From Serratia sarumanii (lineage in GTDB: Bacteria > Pseudomonadota > Gammaproteobacteria > Enterobacterales > Enterobacteriaceae), in NCBI RefSeq assembly GCF_029962605.1, contig NZ_CP124750.1:4526001-4590000 (forward strand): a stretch of DNA of 64,000 bases, given 5' to 3'. Both the position numbers and the translations under genes were made by a program. The notes beneath the pieces were generated by a model, which was given only the letters and a program-made list of their open reading frames with translations, was not told the origin of the DNA and made no database searches. Below, one piece after another: positions 34,489-47,046 of the stretch (positions are counted from its first letter, which is position 1; each line of letters begins with the position of its first letter).

Positions 34489-36954
34489 ATGTCAGGTTGG
34501 CGTAAAATTTATTATAAAATATTGAATTTACCACTTAAATTGTTGGTAAGAAGTAAGGTCATCCCTTCAGATCCGGTTACCGAGCTAGGGTTGGATCCCT
34601 CACGGCCGATTTTGTATGTTTTACCTTACAATTCCAAGGCGGATTTGCTGACGCTGCGCACCCAGTGCCTGGCGCAGGATCTGCCCGATCCGCTCAACTC
34701 GCTGGAGATCGACGGCACCGTGCTGCCGAGCTACGTGTTCATTCACGACGGCCCGCGCGTGTTCCGCTATTACACCCCGAAAGAAGAGTCGGTAAAGCTG
34801 TTCCACGACTATCTGGATCTGCATCGCAGCAATCCGGATCTCGACATTCAGATGCTGCCGGTTTCGGTGATGTTCGGCCGCTCGCCGGGCCGCGAAGGCC
34901 ACGGTACGCCGCACCTGCGTCTGTTGAACGGCGTGCAGAAATTCTTCGCCGTGCTGTGGCTCGGCCGCGACAGCTTCGTGCGTTTCTCCAACACCGTTTC
35001 GCTGCGCCGCATGGCCACCGAACACGGAACGGATAAAACCATCGCGCAGAAACTGGCGCGCGTGGCGCGCATGCACTTCTCGCGTCAGCGCCTGGCCGCA
35101 GTGGGCCCGAGCCTGCCGGCCCGTCAGGATCTGTTTAACAAGCTGTTGGCGTCCAAAGCGATCGAAAAAGCGGTCGAGGACGAAGCGCGCAGCAAGAAGA
35201 TCTCACACGAGAAGGCCCAGCAAAACGCCATCGCGCTGATGGAAGAGATCGCCGCCGATTTCTCCTACGAAACCGTGCGCCTGTCCGACCGCGTGCTGAG
35301 CTGGACCTGGAACCGGCTGTATCAAGGCATCAACGTCACCAACGCCGAGCGCGTGCGCCAGCTGGCGCAGGACGGCCACGAGATCGTCTACGTGCCCTGC
35401 CACCGCAGCCACATGGACTATCTGCTGCTGTCCTACGTGCTGTATCACCAGGGCCTGGTGCCGCCGCACATCGCCGCCGGCATCAACCTCAACTTCTGGC
35501 CGGCCGGCCCGATCTTCCGTCGCCTGGGCGCGTTCTTCATCCGCCGCACCTTCAAGGGCAACAAGCTGTACTCGACGGTGTTCCGCGAATACCTCGGCGA
35601 GCTGTTCACCCGCGGTTACTCGGTGGAATACTTCGTGGAAGGCGGCCGTTCCCGCACCGGGCGCCTGCTGGAGCCGAAGACCGGCACCCTGTCGATGACC
35701 ATCCAGGCGATGCTGCGCGGCGGCACCCGTCCGATCACGCTGGTGCCGATTTACATCGGTTACGAGCACGTGATGGAAGTGGGTACCTATGCCAAAGAGC
35801 TGCGCGGCGCCACCAAGGAAAAAGAGAGCCTGCCGCAGATGCTGCGCGGCCTGCGCAAGCTGCGCAACCTGGGCCAGGGTTACGTCAACTTCGGCGAACC
35901 GCTGCCATTGACGGCTTACCTCAACCAGAACGTGCCGCAGTGGCGCGAGTCGATCGATCCGATCGAAGCCCAGCGCCCAAGCTGGCTGACGCCGACGGTC
36001 AACGATCTGGCCGGCCAGATCATGGTGCGCATCAACAACGCCGCCGCGGCCAACGCCATGAACCTGTGTTCCACCGCGCTGCTGGCCTCGCGTCAGCGTT
36101 CGCTGACCCGCGAGCAGCTGATCGAACAGCTCGAGTGCTACCTGCAGCTGATGCGCAACGCGCCTTACGCGCGTGACGTCACCGTGCCGACGCAAACGCC
36201 GGACGAGCTGCTGGATCACGCGCTGAACATGAACAAGTTCGAGGTGGAGAAGGACAGCATCGGCGACATCATCATCCTGCCGCGCGAGCAGGCGGTGCTG
36301 ATGACCTATTACCGCAACAACATCCACCACCTGCTGGTGCTGCCGTCGCTGATCGCCAGCATCGTGATGCATCACCGCCGGGTATCGCGCGCCGAGCTGC
36401 TGCGCCAAATCGGCATGATCTATCCGATGCTGAAAGCCGAGCTGTTCCTGCATAACGACAAGGAACAGCTGCCGGAGGTGCTGCGGCCGGTGATCGACGA
36501 GCTGATCCGTCAACAGCTGATCTGCGACAAAGGCGACGAGCTGGTGCTGAACCCGGCGCGCATTCGCCCGCTGCAGCTGCTGGCCGCCGGGGTGCGCGAA
36601 ACCCTGCAACGCTACGCCATCACCATGTCGATCCTCAGCGCCAACCCGAGCATCAACCGCGGCGCGCTGGAGAAAGAGAGCCGCATCATGGCGCAGCGTC
36701 TGTCGGTGCTGCACGGCATCAACGCGCCGGAATTCTTCGACAAGGCGGTGTTCTCCACCCTGGTGGCAACGCTGCGCGAAGAAGGCTATATCAACGACAG
36801 CGGCGATGCGATCCGCGAGCACACCCTCGAGGTATACAACATGCTGAGCGATCTGATCACGCCGGAGATCAAGCTGACCATCGAAAGCGTCAACATGCCG
36901 GAAGAGACCAACGCCCTGCCGCAATCCGATGCGGAAGAAGAGAAAGACGAGTGA
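34489..36954 (+). CDS. plsB: Glycerol-3-phosphate 1-O-acyltransferase PlsB
   Basis: 821 residues (E. coli 807). The start at 34489 is chosen because [20 protein letters not shown] aligns with the E. coli N-terminus; an ATG 12 codons upstream is possible. Acyltransferase motifs: HRSHMDYLL (catalytic His and Asp) near residue 306, [11 protein letters not shown] near 386, and [10 protein letters not shown] near 420. It starts phospholipid synthesis at the inner membrane by acylating glycerol-3-phosphate with acyl-ACP or acyl-CoA. The extra length is an acidic C-terminal tail ([17 protein letters not shown]). Confidence 0.97.
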   Translation: MSGWRKIYYKILNLPLKLLVRSKVIPSDPVTELGLDPSRPILYVLPYNSKADLLTLRTQCLAQDLPDPLNSLEIDGTVLPSYVFIHDGPRVFRYYTPKEESVKLFHDYLDLHRSNPDLDIQMLPVSVMFGRSPGREGHGTPHLRLLNGVQKFFAVLWLGRDSFVRFSNTVSLRRMATEHGTDKTIAQKLARVARMHFSRQRLAAVGPSLPARQDLFNKLLASKAIEKAVEDEARSKKISHEKAQQNAIALMEEIAADFSYETVRLSDRVLSWTWNRLYQGINVTNAERVRQLAQDGHEIVYVPCHRSHMDYLLLSYVLYHQGLVPPHIAAGINLNFWPAGPIFRRLGAFFIRRTFKGNKLYSTVFREYLGELFTRGYSVEYFVEGGRSRTGRLLEPKTGTLSMTIQAMLRGGTRPITLVPIYIGYEHVMEVGTYAKELRGATKEKESLPQMLRGLRKLRNLGQGYVNFGEPLPLTAYLNQNVPQWRESIDPIEAQRPSWLTPTVNDLAGQIMVRINNAAAANAMNLCSTALLASRQRSLTREQLIEQLECYLQLMRNAPYARDVTVPTQTPDELLDHALNMNKFEVEKDSIGDIIILPREQAVLMTYYRNNIHHLLVLPSLIASIVMHHRRVSRAELLRQIGMIYPMLKAELFLHNDKEQLPEVLRPVIDELIRQQLICDKGDELVLNPARIRPLQLLAAGVRETLQRYAITMSILSANPSINRGALEKESRIMAQRLSVLHGINAPEFFDKAVFSTLVATLREEGYINDSGDAIREHTLEVYNMLSDLITPEIKLTIESVNMPEETNALPQSDAEEEKDE

Positions 36955-36975
36955 TTTCGCCCGGCGCGGAAACAC

Positions 36976-37002
36976 AAAAGGCACCCTCGGGGTGCCTTTT
37001 TT
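36976..37002. terminator. Terminator between plsB and ubiA
   Basis: AAAAGGCACCC and GGGTGCCTTTT form a stem with a three-base loop and T run on the plus strand and a shorter one on the minus strand. It serves plsB and probably the convergent ubiA. Confidence 0.9.
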
Positions 37003-37019
37003 CTTGCGGAAGGGAAGCG

Positions 37020-37880
37020 TTACGTCGGCAGATAGCTCAGCGCGATGCCGATGAACACCACCAGCCCCACATAGTTGTTCTGCAGGAAGGCCTTGAAGCA
37101 GGCCTCGCGCTCGCGGCCGGCGATCTGTTTCTGCTGGTGAATGAACAGCGCGCCCGCCAGCAGCAGTGACCAGTAAAACGCCCCGCCGAGCTGCGCCAGA
37201 TAACCGACCCACACCAGCAGCAGCAGCGTCGCGAACTGCAGCAGCCCGACGATCAGCTTGTCATAACGGCCGAACAGGATAGCGGTGGATTTGATGCCGA
37301 TCTTCAGGTCATCGTCGCGGTCGACCATCGCATACAGCGTATCGTAGGCCACCGTCCAGCAGATGTTGGCCAGCAGCAGCAGCCAGCAGCTGAGCGGCAG
37401 CGATTCGCTGACCGCCGCATAGCCCATCGGAATGCCCCAGCCGAACGCGGCGCCCAGCACGAACTGCGGCAGGTTGGTCACCCGCTTCATGAACGGGTAC
37501 GCCCAGGCCAGCGCCAGCGCCGCCAGCGACAGCCAAATGGTCATCGCATTGAGCGTCAACACCAGGCAGAACGAAATCAGCACCAGCACCACGAACAGCA
37601 CCTTGGCCTCTTTCGCGCTCACCCGGCCGCTCGGCATCGGCCGCCCGGCGGTGCGTTTCACGTAGCCGTCCACCGCGCGATCGGCGTAATCATTCACCAC
37701 GCAACCGGCGGCGCGCATCAGGAACACGCCGAGCACGAACACCAGCAAAATCGACAGCGGCGGCACGCCTTTCCCGGCCAGCCACAGCGCCCACAGCGTC
37801 GGCCACAGCAGCAACAGCGTGCCGATCGGTTTATCAATGCGCATCAAATGGCTGTAAGCCCGCCATTTACTTTGAGTCAC
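37020..37880 (-). CDS. ubiA: 4-hydroxybenzoate octaprenyltransferase
   Basis: 286 residues with about nine membrane segments. Both Asp-rich motifs are present: [15 protein letters not shown] near residue 68 and [20 protein letters not shown] near 190, which bind Mg-prenyl diphosphate. It attaches the octaprenyl tail to 4-hydroxybenzoate in ubiquinone synthesis. The start is a GTG at 37880, preceded by TTGGAGGG; no ATG in this frame fits the family N-terminus ([19 protein letters not shown]). It follows ubiC in the same orientation by 29 bases, the known ubiCA operon. Confidence 0.96.
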   Translation of the reverse strand: MTQSKWRAYSHLMRIDKPIGTLLLLWPTLWALWLAGKGVPPLSILLVFVLGVFLMRAAGCVVNDYADRAVDGYVKRTAGRPMPSGRVSAKEAKVLFVVLVLISFCLVLTLNAMTIWLSLAALALAWAYPFMKRVTNLPQFVLGAAFGWGIPMGYAAVSESLPLSCWLLLLANICWTVAYDTLYAMVDRDDDLKIGIKSTAILFGRYDKLIVGLLQFATLLLLVWVGYLAQLGGAFYWSLLLAGALFIHQQKQIAGREREACFKAFLQNNYVGLVVFIGIALSYLPT

Positions 37881-37909
37881 GCTTCCCTCCAAGGTCTTGC
37901 TCTCCTCTC

Positions 37910-38425
37910 TTATGCAGGAACCGCTGAATACAGCGGCGAAGCCGGTAAAAACAGTTCGGTCAGCAACAGCGGTTTGCCCGCCAGCCGCAGCCGTGAACGG
38001 CGCGCCCACAGCGCGTCCTGCCGGCCGATATGAATATAGTCGCGGGTCAGCTCGCCGCTGCTGAACAGGTAGCGCCCCAGCGGCAGCGTGCCCAGATCCA
38101 CCAGCGCCTGGTCGGGGCCGGTCAGCGTATTTTCCGGGATCACCGTGCGCCCTAGCAGCCAGGGCTGGTCGTCGCCCAGCAGCACCACTTCGCGCAGCCA
38201 GTAGCGCGGGCTGTCGGGCAGGTGCTTCGCCTCGTCGCCCAGCGCCTCGCGCGTGACGAAGCATTCGCGCTGCGGTTCGACGCGCACCTGGGCGCAATGG
38301 CGTTCAAATCGGCGGGTCATGGAGCCTAACTCCATCAGCCAGTCGCTGACGGCGGCGGGCGCCGGAGGATCCTGTTCGGACAACCACTCCAGCGGCGGCA
38401 GGATGGAATCCCTGATGCCAGACAT
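37910..38425 (-). CDS. ubiC: Chorismate lyase
   Basis: 171 residues. Family features seen include [53 protein letters not shown] with the active-site Arg, and [10 protein letters not shown] near the end with the conserved Glu. It splits chorismate to pyruvate and 4-hydroxybenzoate, the first committed step of ubiquinone synthesis. The ATG at 38425 follows GAGGAGTAAAGC; longer in-frame starts lie in AT-rich non-homologous sequence. First gene of ubiC-ubiA. Confidence 0.95.
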   Translation of the reverse strand: MSGIRDSILPPLEWLSEQDPPAPAAVSDWLMELGSMTRRFERHCAQVRVEPQRECFVTREALGDEAKHLPDSPRYWLREVVLLGDDQPWLLGRTVIPENTLTGPDQALVDLGTLPLGRYLFSSGELTRDYIHIGRQDALWARRSRLRLAGKPLLLTELFLPASPLYSAVPA

Positions 38426-38670
38426 TGCTTTACTCCTCGCCTGAACCGCAGCCGGTACGGCGCGCCAGACGATACAAACTGTTAACAGGCCCCCATTGTA
38501 GCGCAGAAATGCGAAAGCGGCAGGCTGATTCGTGGCGAAAACGGCAGGCCTATCGGCCGGAAAAACCGGGGTTCTGTCATCTTTTTGCCATCCGTATTCT
38601 CTATCTTCGTTCCCCGGCACGATGACGATTCTGTGATCGCCTGCAAAGTTTCATCTTTGTCGCGTTGTTT

Positions 38671-38688
38671 TATCTACGCGCGTAGATA
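38671..38688. promoter_or_regulatory. 18-bp perfect palindrome, probable LacI-type operator
   Basis: TATCTACGCGCGTAGATA is an exact inverted repeat with central CG, the form of LacI/PurR/GalR-family operators. It lies 130 bases upstream of the transporter gene that opens an operon containing a LacI-family regulator, and 245 bases upstream of the divergent ubiC. A looser repeat, CCGACA-N5-TGTCGG, follows at 38721-38737. Confidence 0.7.
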
Positions 38689-38817
38689 CTCTGACACCGC
38701 AGCGTTGAATCGCCATGCGTCCGACATCATTTGTCGGCACACCTTTGTTGCCGGCACCAGGGAAACCATCTTTAACCGCGCCCCTCCAGGCGCAGAACAA
38801 AAGAGGATAGCACCGTC

Positions 38818-40200
38818 ATGAGCGAAACAACGCTTGCCACTCCACAGACCGCCGACGCCGCGCTGGCGGCCGATGAACGCCTGGCAACCAAAGAGGGGCG
38901 CAGCCAATTTTGGCGCGCCACCTTCTCCTGCTGGCTCGGCACCGCCATGGAATACGTCGACTTCGCGCTGTACGGCCTGGCGGCCGGCATGGTGTTCGGC
39001 GATGTGTTCTTCCCCGAGGCCACGCCGCTGGTCGCTCTGCTGGCCAGCTTCGCTACCTACTCAGTCGGTTTCGTCGCGCGGCCGATCGGCGCGCTGGTGT
39101 TCGGCTGGATCGGCGATCGCAAAGGCCGCCGCGTGGTGCTGATCACCACCGTGGCGCTGATGGGCATTTCTACCACGCTGATCGGCCTGATCCCGTCCTA
39201 TGCGCAAATCGGCGTCTGGGCGCCCACCTGCCTGGTGATCCTGCGCTTCGCGCAGGGATTCGGCGCCGGCGCGGAGCTGTCCGGCGGCGCGGTGATGCTG
39301 GCGGAATACGCGCCGGCCAAGCGGCGCGGGCTGGTGGCCTCGATCATCGCCATCGGCTCCAACAGCGGCACCCTGCTGGCGTCGCTGGTATGGCTGCTGG
39401 TGCTGCAACTCGACAAGGAAGATCTGATGAGCTGGGGCTGGCGCATTCCGTTCCTCGCCAGCATTCTGATCGCCGGGGTGGCGCTGTACCTGCGCCGTCA
39501 CGTGCGCGAAACGCCGGTGTTCGAGCGCGAGCTGCAACAAAACCACCAGCGCATGCTGGACGCCGCTCAGGCCGCGCCGGACTCACGCAGCTACCTGCAG
39601 CGCACCAAAGCGTTCTGGGTGATGCTCGGCCTGCGCATCGGCGAAAACGGCCCCTCCTATCTGTGCCAGGGCTTTATCGTCGGCTACGTCGCCAAGGTGC
39701 TGATGGTCGATAAATCGGTGCCGGCGCTGGCGGTGCTGATCGCCTCGCTGTGCGGTTTTCTGGTGATCCCGCTGGCCGGCTGGCTGTCCGATCGCTTCGG
39801 CCGCCGCGTCACCTACCGCTGGTTCTGCCTGCTGCTGGTGCTGTACGCCTTCCCGGCGTTCTGGCTGCTCGACAGCCGTGAACCGGCGATCGTCATCTCG
39901 GTGATCGTGGTCGGCATGTGCATCGCATCGCTGGGGATCTTCGGCGTGCAGGCGGCCTACGGCGTCGAACTGTTCGGCGTGAAGAACCGCTACTCCAAGA
40001 TGGCGTTCGCCAAGGAGCTCGGCTCGATCCTCTCCGGCGGCACCGCGCCGCTGATCGCCACCGCGCTGCTCTCCGGCTTCGGTCACTGGTGGCCTGTCGC
40101 CGCCTATTTTGTTGTAATGGCGGGCATCGGCTTAATCACCACCTTCTTTGCTCCCGAAACCCGCGGCCGCGATCTCAATCTGCCGCAGGATGCCGCGTAG
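38818..40200 (+). CDS. MFS transporter, metabolite:H+ symporter (MHS) family
   Basis: 460 residues, 12 membrane segments. The MHS pattern is clear: GTAMEYVDFALYGLAAG in helix 1, FVARPIGALVFGWIGDRKGRR between helices 2 and 3, RFAQGFGAGAELSGGAVMLAEYAP in helix 4, and GWLSDRFGRRVTYRW in the second half. Relatives carry organic acids, amino acids, shikimate or nucleosides. The position just before a LacI regulator and a nucleoside hydrolase suggests nucleoside or nucleobase uptake (inference). AGAGGATAGC precedes the ATG. It is 24 bases before the regulator, hence one operon. Confidence 0.88.
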   Translation: MSETTLATPQTADAALAADERLATKEGRSQFWRATFSCWLGTAMEYVDFALYGLAAGMVFGDVFFPEATPLVALLASFATYSVGFVARPIGALVFGWIGDRKGRRVVLITTVALMGISTTLIGLIPSYAQIGVWAPTCLVILRFAQGFGAGAELSGGAVMLAEYAPAKRRGLVASIIAIGSNSGTLLASLVWLLVLQLDKEDLMSWGWRIPFLASILIAGVALYLRRHVRETPVFERELQQNHQRMLDAAQAAPDSRSYLQRTKAFWVMLGLRIGENGPSYLCQGFIVGYVAKVLMVDKSVPALAVLIASLCGFLVIPLAGWLSDRFGRRVTYRWFCLLLVLYAFPAFWLLDSREPAIVISVIVVGMCIASLGIFGVQAAYGVELFGVKNRYSKMAFAKELGSILSGGTAPLIATALLSGFGHWWPVAAYFVVMAGIGLITTFFAPETRGRDLNLPQDAA

Positions 40201-40224
40201 CGAGAAGGCGAACAGGATCTCAAT

Positions 40225-41226
40225 TTGGATAATCACTCCGCGCGACGCGTTACCCGCGCCGACGTGGCCCGCGTAGCGGGCACCTCCGTCGCCGTGGTCA
40301 GCTACGTGATCAACAACGGCCCGCGCCCGGTGGCGGAAGCCACCCGGCTGCGCGTGCTGGCGGCGATCGAGCAGACCGGCTACCGGCCGAACGACATCGC
40401 GCGGGCGCTGGCCTCCGGCAGCACGCAAACCTACGGGCTGGTGGTGCCGGATATTTCCAACCCGTTCTTCGCCACCCTGGCGCGGGCGCTGCAGCAGGAA
40501 GCCTTCAGCCGCGGCCGCGTGCTGCTGCTGGGCGATGCCGGCGACGATCGTCAGCGCGAGTATGAGCTTATCAACAACCTGCTGCGCCGCCAGGTCGATG
40601 GCCTGCTGTACACCAGCGTCGATCGCCACCCGTGGTTCGATCTGATCCGCGCTTCCGGCACTCCCTGCGTGATGATAGACACCATCGACAGCCAGGCCGG
40701 CGTTTGCGCCATCCGCGTCGACGAGCGCGACGCCGCTTGCCAGGCGACCCGCCATCTGCTGCAGCACGGCTATCGCGACATCGGCATTTTTATCGGTCCG
40801 CTGACCATGCTCAACGCGCAGGATCGCCTGAACGGCTGGCGCGATGCGCTGCTGGAGGCGGGCATCGCGCCACGCGACGCGTGGATTTTCGAAGCGCCTT
40901 ACACCCGCCAGGGCGGTTACCAGGCCACCCAGCGCCTGGTGCAAGGCCCGCGCCCGCGCGCCGTTTTCACCTCCAACGAGCAGCAGGCGCTCGGCTGCCT
41001 GTCGGCGCTGGCGGAGCATGGGCTGCGCGCGCCGGACGATCTGGCGCTGATCTGTTTTAACGGCACACAGCAATCCGAATTCAGCGTGCCGCCACTCAGC
41101 GCGGTCGAGCAGCCGATCGACGCCATGGCCAAGCGGGCCATCGCCATGCTGGCCGCCGGCGCCGCGCCCGCCGAGCTGCATGAATTCGCTTTTCAACTGC
41201 GCATCCGCCGTTCGTGCGGCTGTTAG
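40225..41226 (+). CDS. LacI-family transcriptional regulator
   Basis: 333 residues. The N-terminal helix-turn-helix and hinge read RVTRADVARVAGTSVAVVSYVINN then NDIARALASGSTQTYGLVVPD; the periplasmic-binding-like core ends RIRRSCGC. The start is a TTG at 40225 with AGGAT upstream; no ATG or GTG lies at the position required by the family. Located inside the operon it probably controls, between a transporter and a nucleoside hydrolase; the palindrome at 38671 is its probable operator. Effector likely a nucleoside or ribose derivative (inference). Confidence 0.88.
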   Translation: MDNHSARRVTRADVARVAGTSVAVVSYVINNGPRPVAEATRLRVLAAIEQTGYRPNDIARALASGSTQTYGLVVPDISNPFFATLARALQQEAFSRGRVLLLGDAGDDRQREYELINNLLRRQVDGLLYTSVDRHPWFDLIRASGTPCVMIDTIDSQAGVCAIRVDERDAACQATRHLLQHGYRDIGIFIGPLTMLNAQDRLNGWRDALLEAGIAPRDAWIFEAPYTRQGGYQATQRLVQGPRPRAVFTSNEQQALGCLSALAEHGLRAPDDLALICFNGTQQSEFSVPPLSAVEQPIDAMAKRAIAMLAAGAAPAELHEFAFQLRIRRSCGC

Positions 41227-41247
41227 CGGTTTTTCAGGACACCTTAT

Positions 41248-42231
41248 ATGCGTTTAATCATTGATTGCGATCCCGGCAACGGCGTTCCCGGCGCCAACGT
41301 CGACGACGGCCTGGCGCTGGCCCTGGCGCTGGCAGCCAAACCGCAGCTGCAGCTGGAGTTGATCAGCATCGTGGCCGGCAACACCCCGCGCGAAGTGGGC
41401 TTCGCCGTCGCTACCGACCTGCTGGCGCAGAGCGGCTATCAGGTGCCGGTCGCCCTCGGCGCGGCGCGCGCCCTGAGCGAACCGCCGGAGCCGTGGCGCG
41501 CACACCTGGACCGCCCGATCGCCGATCCTAAGCTGGCGGCGCTGTGGCGTGACCTGCCCGCGCCCTCGCTGGCCAACGCGCCCGCGCCGGACGCCGCCAT
41601 CGCCATCGGCGAACTGATCTGCCGGCATCCCGGCGAGATCACGCTGGCGGCGATCGGCCCGCTGACCAACGTTGCGCACGCCATGCAGCTTTACCCGCAG
41701 ATGGCGCAGGCGGTGAAAGAGATCGTGATCATGGGCGGCGTGTTCAACGTTGAGGGATATATCAAGGACACCAATTTCGGCCTGGATCCGGAAGCGGCGC
41801 GGCTGGTGTTGAACAGCGGCGCCGCTATCACGCTGGCGCCGCTGGACGTCACCACCCAGACCATGCTGACCCAGGCGGATCTGGCCGCGTTGACCCAGCC
41901 GGATACCCCGCTGTGCCGCTATTTGCGCGCCACGACGCAGCCGTGGATCGACTATTCGCGCCATACGCGGCGCCTGCCGGGCTGCTGGATCCATGATGCG
42001 CTGGTGATCGCCTGGCTGCTGGCGCCGCAGCTGGTCACCACCGAGATGTTTCATGTGGATGTGGCGCTGGAAGGGGCGTTGACGCGCGGCAGCTCACGCC
42101 GCTGGCGGCCGGACAGCCTGCGCCTGACGGTCGGCATGCCGGCGCCGCAGGGCAAGCCGGTGCGCGTCATGCAGCAGGTGGACAACGCCCGTCTGCTGGC
42201 GTTGATCGGCGCAACGCTGGCCCGCGGATGA
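41248..42231 (+). CDS. Nucleoside hydrolase (IunH family)
   Basis: 327 residues. The calcium site begins DCDPGNGVPGANVDDG, a form of the DxDPGxDD signature carrying an inserted stretch between DPG and the DD pair. Later conserved parts are IGPLTNVAHAM, EIVIMGGVFNVEGYIKDTNFGLDPEAARLVL and WIHDALVIAWLL with the catalytic-site His and Asp. It splits nucleosides into base and ribose in the cytoplasm. It follows the LacI gene by 21 bases and ends at a terminator-like hairpin shared with malM. Purine or pyrimidine preference not evident. Confidence 0.9.
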   Translation: MRLIIDCDPGNGVPGANVDDGLALALALAAKPQLQLELISIVAGNTPREVGFAVATDLLAQSGYQVPVALGAARALSEPPEPWRAHLDRPIADPKLAALWRDLPAPSLANAPAPDAAIAIGELICRHPGEITLAAIGPLTNVAHAMQLYPQMAQAVKEIVIMGGVFNVEGYIKDTNFGLDPEAARLVLNSGAAITLAPLDVTTQTMLTQADLAALTQPDTPLCRYLRATTQPWIDYSRHTRRLPGCWIHDALVIAWLLAPQLVTTEMFHVDVALEGALTRGSSRRWRPDSLRLTVGMPAPQGKPVRVMQQVDNARLLALIGATLARG

Positions 42232-42254
42232 AAAAAGGTGCGCCAAAGCGCACC
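42231..42254. terminator. Terminator between the nucleoside hydrolase gene and malM
   Basis: GGTGCGC and GCGCACC form a seven-base stem with a CAAA loop. On the minus strand six T follow, making it a good terminator for malM; it overlaps the last base of the hydrolase stop. Confidence 0.85.
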
Positions 42255-42286
42255 AATCATCGAGCCAGCATCGGCAGCGCCGGGTG

Positions 42287-43192
42287 TTACCCCTTGCCTT
42301 TAACGCTGCTGATAAACGTTTTACGCGCGGTGGCCGAGCCCAGTTTCTCGGCCTCATTCATCAGCTTCAGCGCCTTGTCGATATCGCCCGCCTTCACCGC
42401 CTGCTTGATGCCGCTATTGAAGTAGCTTTCGGTATCGTTGAGCATCGGCTCCGCCGGTTTCTCCGGCGCAGGCGCAGGCGCCGCCACGGCGGCCGGTGCG
42501 GTCGAGCCCACCACCACCGGCGCCACGGTCGGCGCAGGCTGCAGCATGCCGATCATCACGTTGCCGGTGCCCTGTTCCGCGGTCACCTTAAGCTTCAGCG
42601 TGCCGGTCGTCGCGTGGCCGGCGATCGGGTCCGGGATATCCGGCACCGCGTTGCCCACGCCCTGCGCGTAGGCCTTGGCCGGGTTGGTCAGCTGCGTGGT
42701 TTTCGCCAAGTCCTGGCGGGTGGTGTACACCAGCAGGTAAATCTGTTTTTGACCGAGCGCCGGCGTCAGTTTCAGCGTGCCTTCGAGGCGATCGGAGGAC
42801 ATCGCCCCCGGCGGCTGATACGGGAAATAGCTGCTCGGGTAATACGCCGCCGGGCGCAGATGCTCATCCAGCACCAGTACGCTCGGCGCGTACAGCGAAT
42901 TGTTTTTGGCGAGGCTGCTCAGCGTCACTTCCAGCGAACCGCGATCGGCCGGCAGCGTATAGGCGGCGATCGCCCCCTGAATTTCGCCCTGATTGAGCTG
43001 CGGGCTGACGGCGTCGAGCTTCACCTCTTGCGACACCGGCGGCTGCAGCGGCTGCCACGGCAGGCTTTGCAGCGTGGCGGCGCTGATGGCCGGCGCGACG
43101 GAAACGTTGGCCGGCGTGTCGGCGTTGGCCGCCAAAGGCGCGCCGACGGTCAGCGCCAGCGACAGGCAGAGTGACAGCAGATTCTTTTTCAT
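42287..43192 (-). CDS. malM: Maltose operon periplasmic protein MalM
   Basis: 301 residues. Signal peptide KKNLLSLCLSLALTVGAPLAANA, then a beta-rich domain (LPWQPLQPPVSQEVKLDA, FPYQPPGAMSSDRLEGTL), an Ala/Pro-rich linker near residue 220-245, and a helical end (ESYFNSGIKQAVKAGDIDKALKLM). It matches E. coli MalM, the last product of the malK-lamB-malM operon, periplasmic or membrane-attached and without known function. It is 100 bases behind lamB and precedes the operon terminator. Confidence 0.93.
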   Translation of the reverse strand: MKKNLLSLCLSLALTVGAPLAANADTPANVSVAPAISAATLQSLPWQPLQPPVSQEVKLDAVSPQLNQGEIQGAIAAYTLPADRGSLEVTLSSLAKNNSLYAPSVLVLDEHLRPAAYYPSSYFPYQPPGAMSSDRLEGTLKLTPALGQKQIYLLVYTTRQDLAKTTQLTNPAKAYAQGVGNAVPDIPDPIAGHATTGTLKLKVTAEQGTGNVMIGMLQPAPTVAPVVVGSTAPAAVAAPAPAPEKPAEPMLNDTESYFNSGIKQAVKAGDIDKALKLMNEAEKLGSATARKTFISSVKGKG

Positions 43193-43292
43193 CGTTATAT
43201 CCTCTTTCAGCGCCGCGGCGGATCAGGCAAGAGATCCGGCCGCGGCGAATGCGGTTGGGGGAGAGCCGATAGCCCTCCCCGCCCTGTCGTCG

Positions 43293-45716
<2,424 letters not shown>

Positions 45717-45724
<8 letters not shown>

Positions 45725-46688
45725 GCGTTACTCCCCTGCTTTCGCAGTTAACATGTCGTGTGAAAATGGCGGAAGCAAAGCCCGCCAAAACCCATTGATG
45801 ACCCTCTTGCTGCGCGCCGTGCTGCCATGCCAACGGCAAGGTCGCCTCAGACGGCGCGGCCGCCTGAGTATAAGGCTGCAGGTTTATCAGCGCTTCAAGG
45901 CATTGATCCTGATGGGTAATAAGTAAGCGCACCACGCCGTCCCGCTGGCTGATCGCGTTCAATTCGCCACGCTGGATGAGCGGCGAACGGCGCAGGGCCA
46001 ACAGCGCCTGGCAGTAACGTAAGGTGGAGTGGCTGTCGTGCTGTTGGCGGCTGATGGCCAATGCGCGGTGTTCGATCGCCACCTGTTGATACCAGCTGAT
46101 TTCGCCGGCGGTGACCTGTTCGGGGGCTTCATGCCACGGCATCGGCGTTTGCGCGCCGCGCGGATCCTGCAGCCCGGCGGCATGCGGCAGCCCCAGTTCC
46201 TCGCCCTGGTACAGGCAGATCGGCGCCGGCAACATCGCCAACAGCGTCAAAAAGGCGGCGGCGGAACGCAGGTCGCCCTGCCCCCAGCGGCTGACCACTC
46301 TTGGCTGATCGGCGTCGCCGGTGCTCCACAGGCTGTCCGCCAACGTGGCGCGGCGGGCGTGCAGCACCGCCACCAGCTTCTCCGCGCTGAACGGCATCAC
46401 GTCCAGCGCCAGCGCGCCGTGGACGAACCGCTGTGGCGCAACGGCATTGCGAACGCGGTTGGCTTCATCGCCATACCACAGCGTCAGCCCTTCGGCCGTC
46501 ACCGTCGCCTCGGCCTCCGGCGCCAGCGTCTGCGGCAGCAACAGGCCGTCGATCGACAGCGCTTTCAGGTACGGCAGCGCCGCCAGCATGCCGTGCGCGT
46601 CGCCCACGCCGTCCCCGTTTCCGTCACGGAAACTGGCCGGATGGATCCGGTACAGGGTGGGCTGAGTGGCGATAGGCATTGACGACAT
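45717..46688 (-). CDS. Degenerate alpha-amylase-family (GH13) protein at the head of the malK operon
   Basis: 323 residues from the ATG at 46688 (an ATG 26 codons upstream is possible but lacks a ribosome binding site). The start, [34 protein letters not shown], is the beta1-helix1 region of alpha-glucosidases, and [16 protein letters not shown] then [17 protein letters not shown] correspond to the beta7-beta8 region. About 200 residues between are missing, including the places of the catalytic Asp and Glu (GFRxD and ExW motifs) and the NHTS motif. The C-terminal beta domain ([13 protein letters not shown]) is retained. So it should not hydrolyse glucosides. The frame is intact and it overlaps malK by eight bases, which argues for a kept function rather than decay. 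Absent from E. coli malK operons. Confidence 0.82.
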
Positions 46689-46766
46689 AAATCCGATATC
46701 CCTGCTGCGCGTGGCGTTAAAAATCAATGGGCCGATAGTGCGGGAGTCGCCGGAAAGGGTAATCAT

Positions 46767-47046
46767 CCGTAACAGGATTTTTCATGGGGGAGGAGGCGGG
46801 AGGATGAGAGAACGACCGCGGCGATGAGAAGTTCCGCGCTTAAGGCAAATCTGTGATCCGTCTGGCAAAAATCGCCCCCCTATTTTGTGCCTGACGCCAC
46901 AGAATAGAGCGCAACGTTAACTGGATCACACTCCTCATCTCAGGGGCGTAGAGGGGGGGAGGATGAGAATATGTCGCGTTGTGACCCACTATTACCGCGA
47001 AACGTCACTCCTTGATTTATGTGCCCACAAAAAGAAGGACTGGATT
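46767..47046. promoter_or_regulatory. Divergent MalT/CRP control region of the maltose operons
   Basis: The 280-base gap between the two maltose arms holds several MalT-type sites (core GGATGA or GGAGGAGG): GGGGGAGGAGG at 46786-46796, GGGAGGATGAG at 46798-46808, GAGATGAGGA on the minus strand at 46932-46941, and GGGGAGGATGAG at 46956-46967. A CRP-like site TGTGC-CTGACG-CCACA lies at 46886-46901, and a half site TGTGATC at 46852. Their arrangement is like that between malE and malK in E. coli. It should drive malEFG to the right and the GH13-malK-lamB-malM unit to the left. Confidence 0.8.

Noticed and set aside
46689-46766. The longer start of the GH13-like protein at 46766.
   Set aside because: No ribosome binding site, and the added 26 residues have no counterpart in alpha-glucosidases; still possible in principle.
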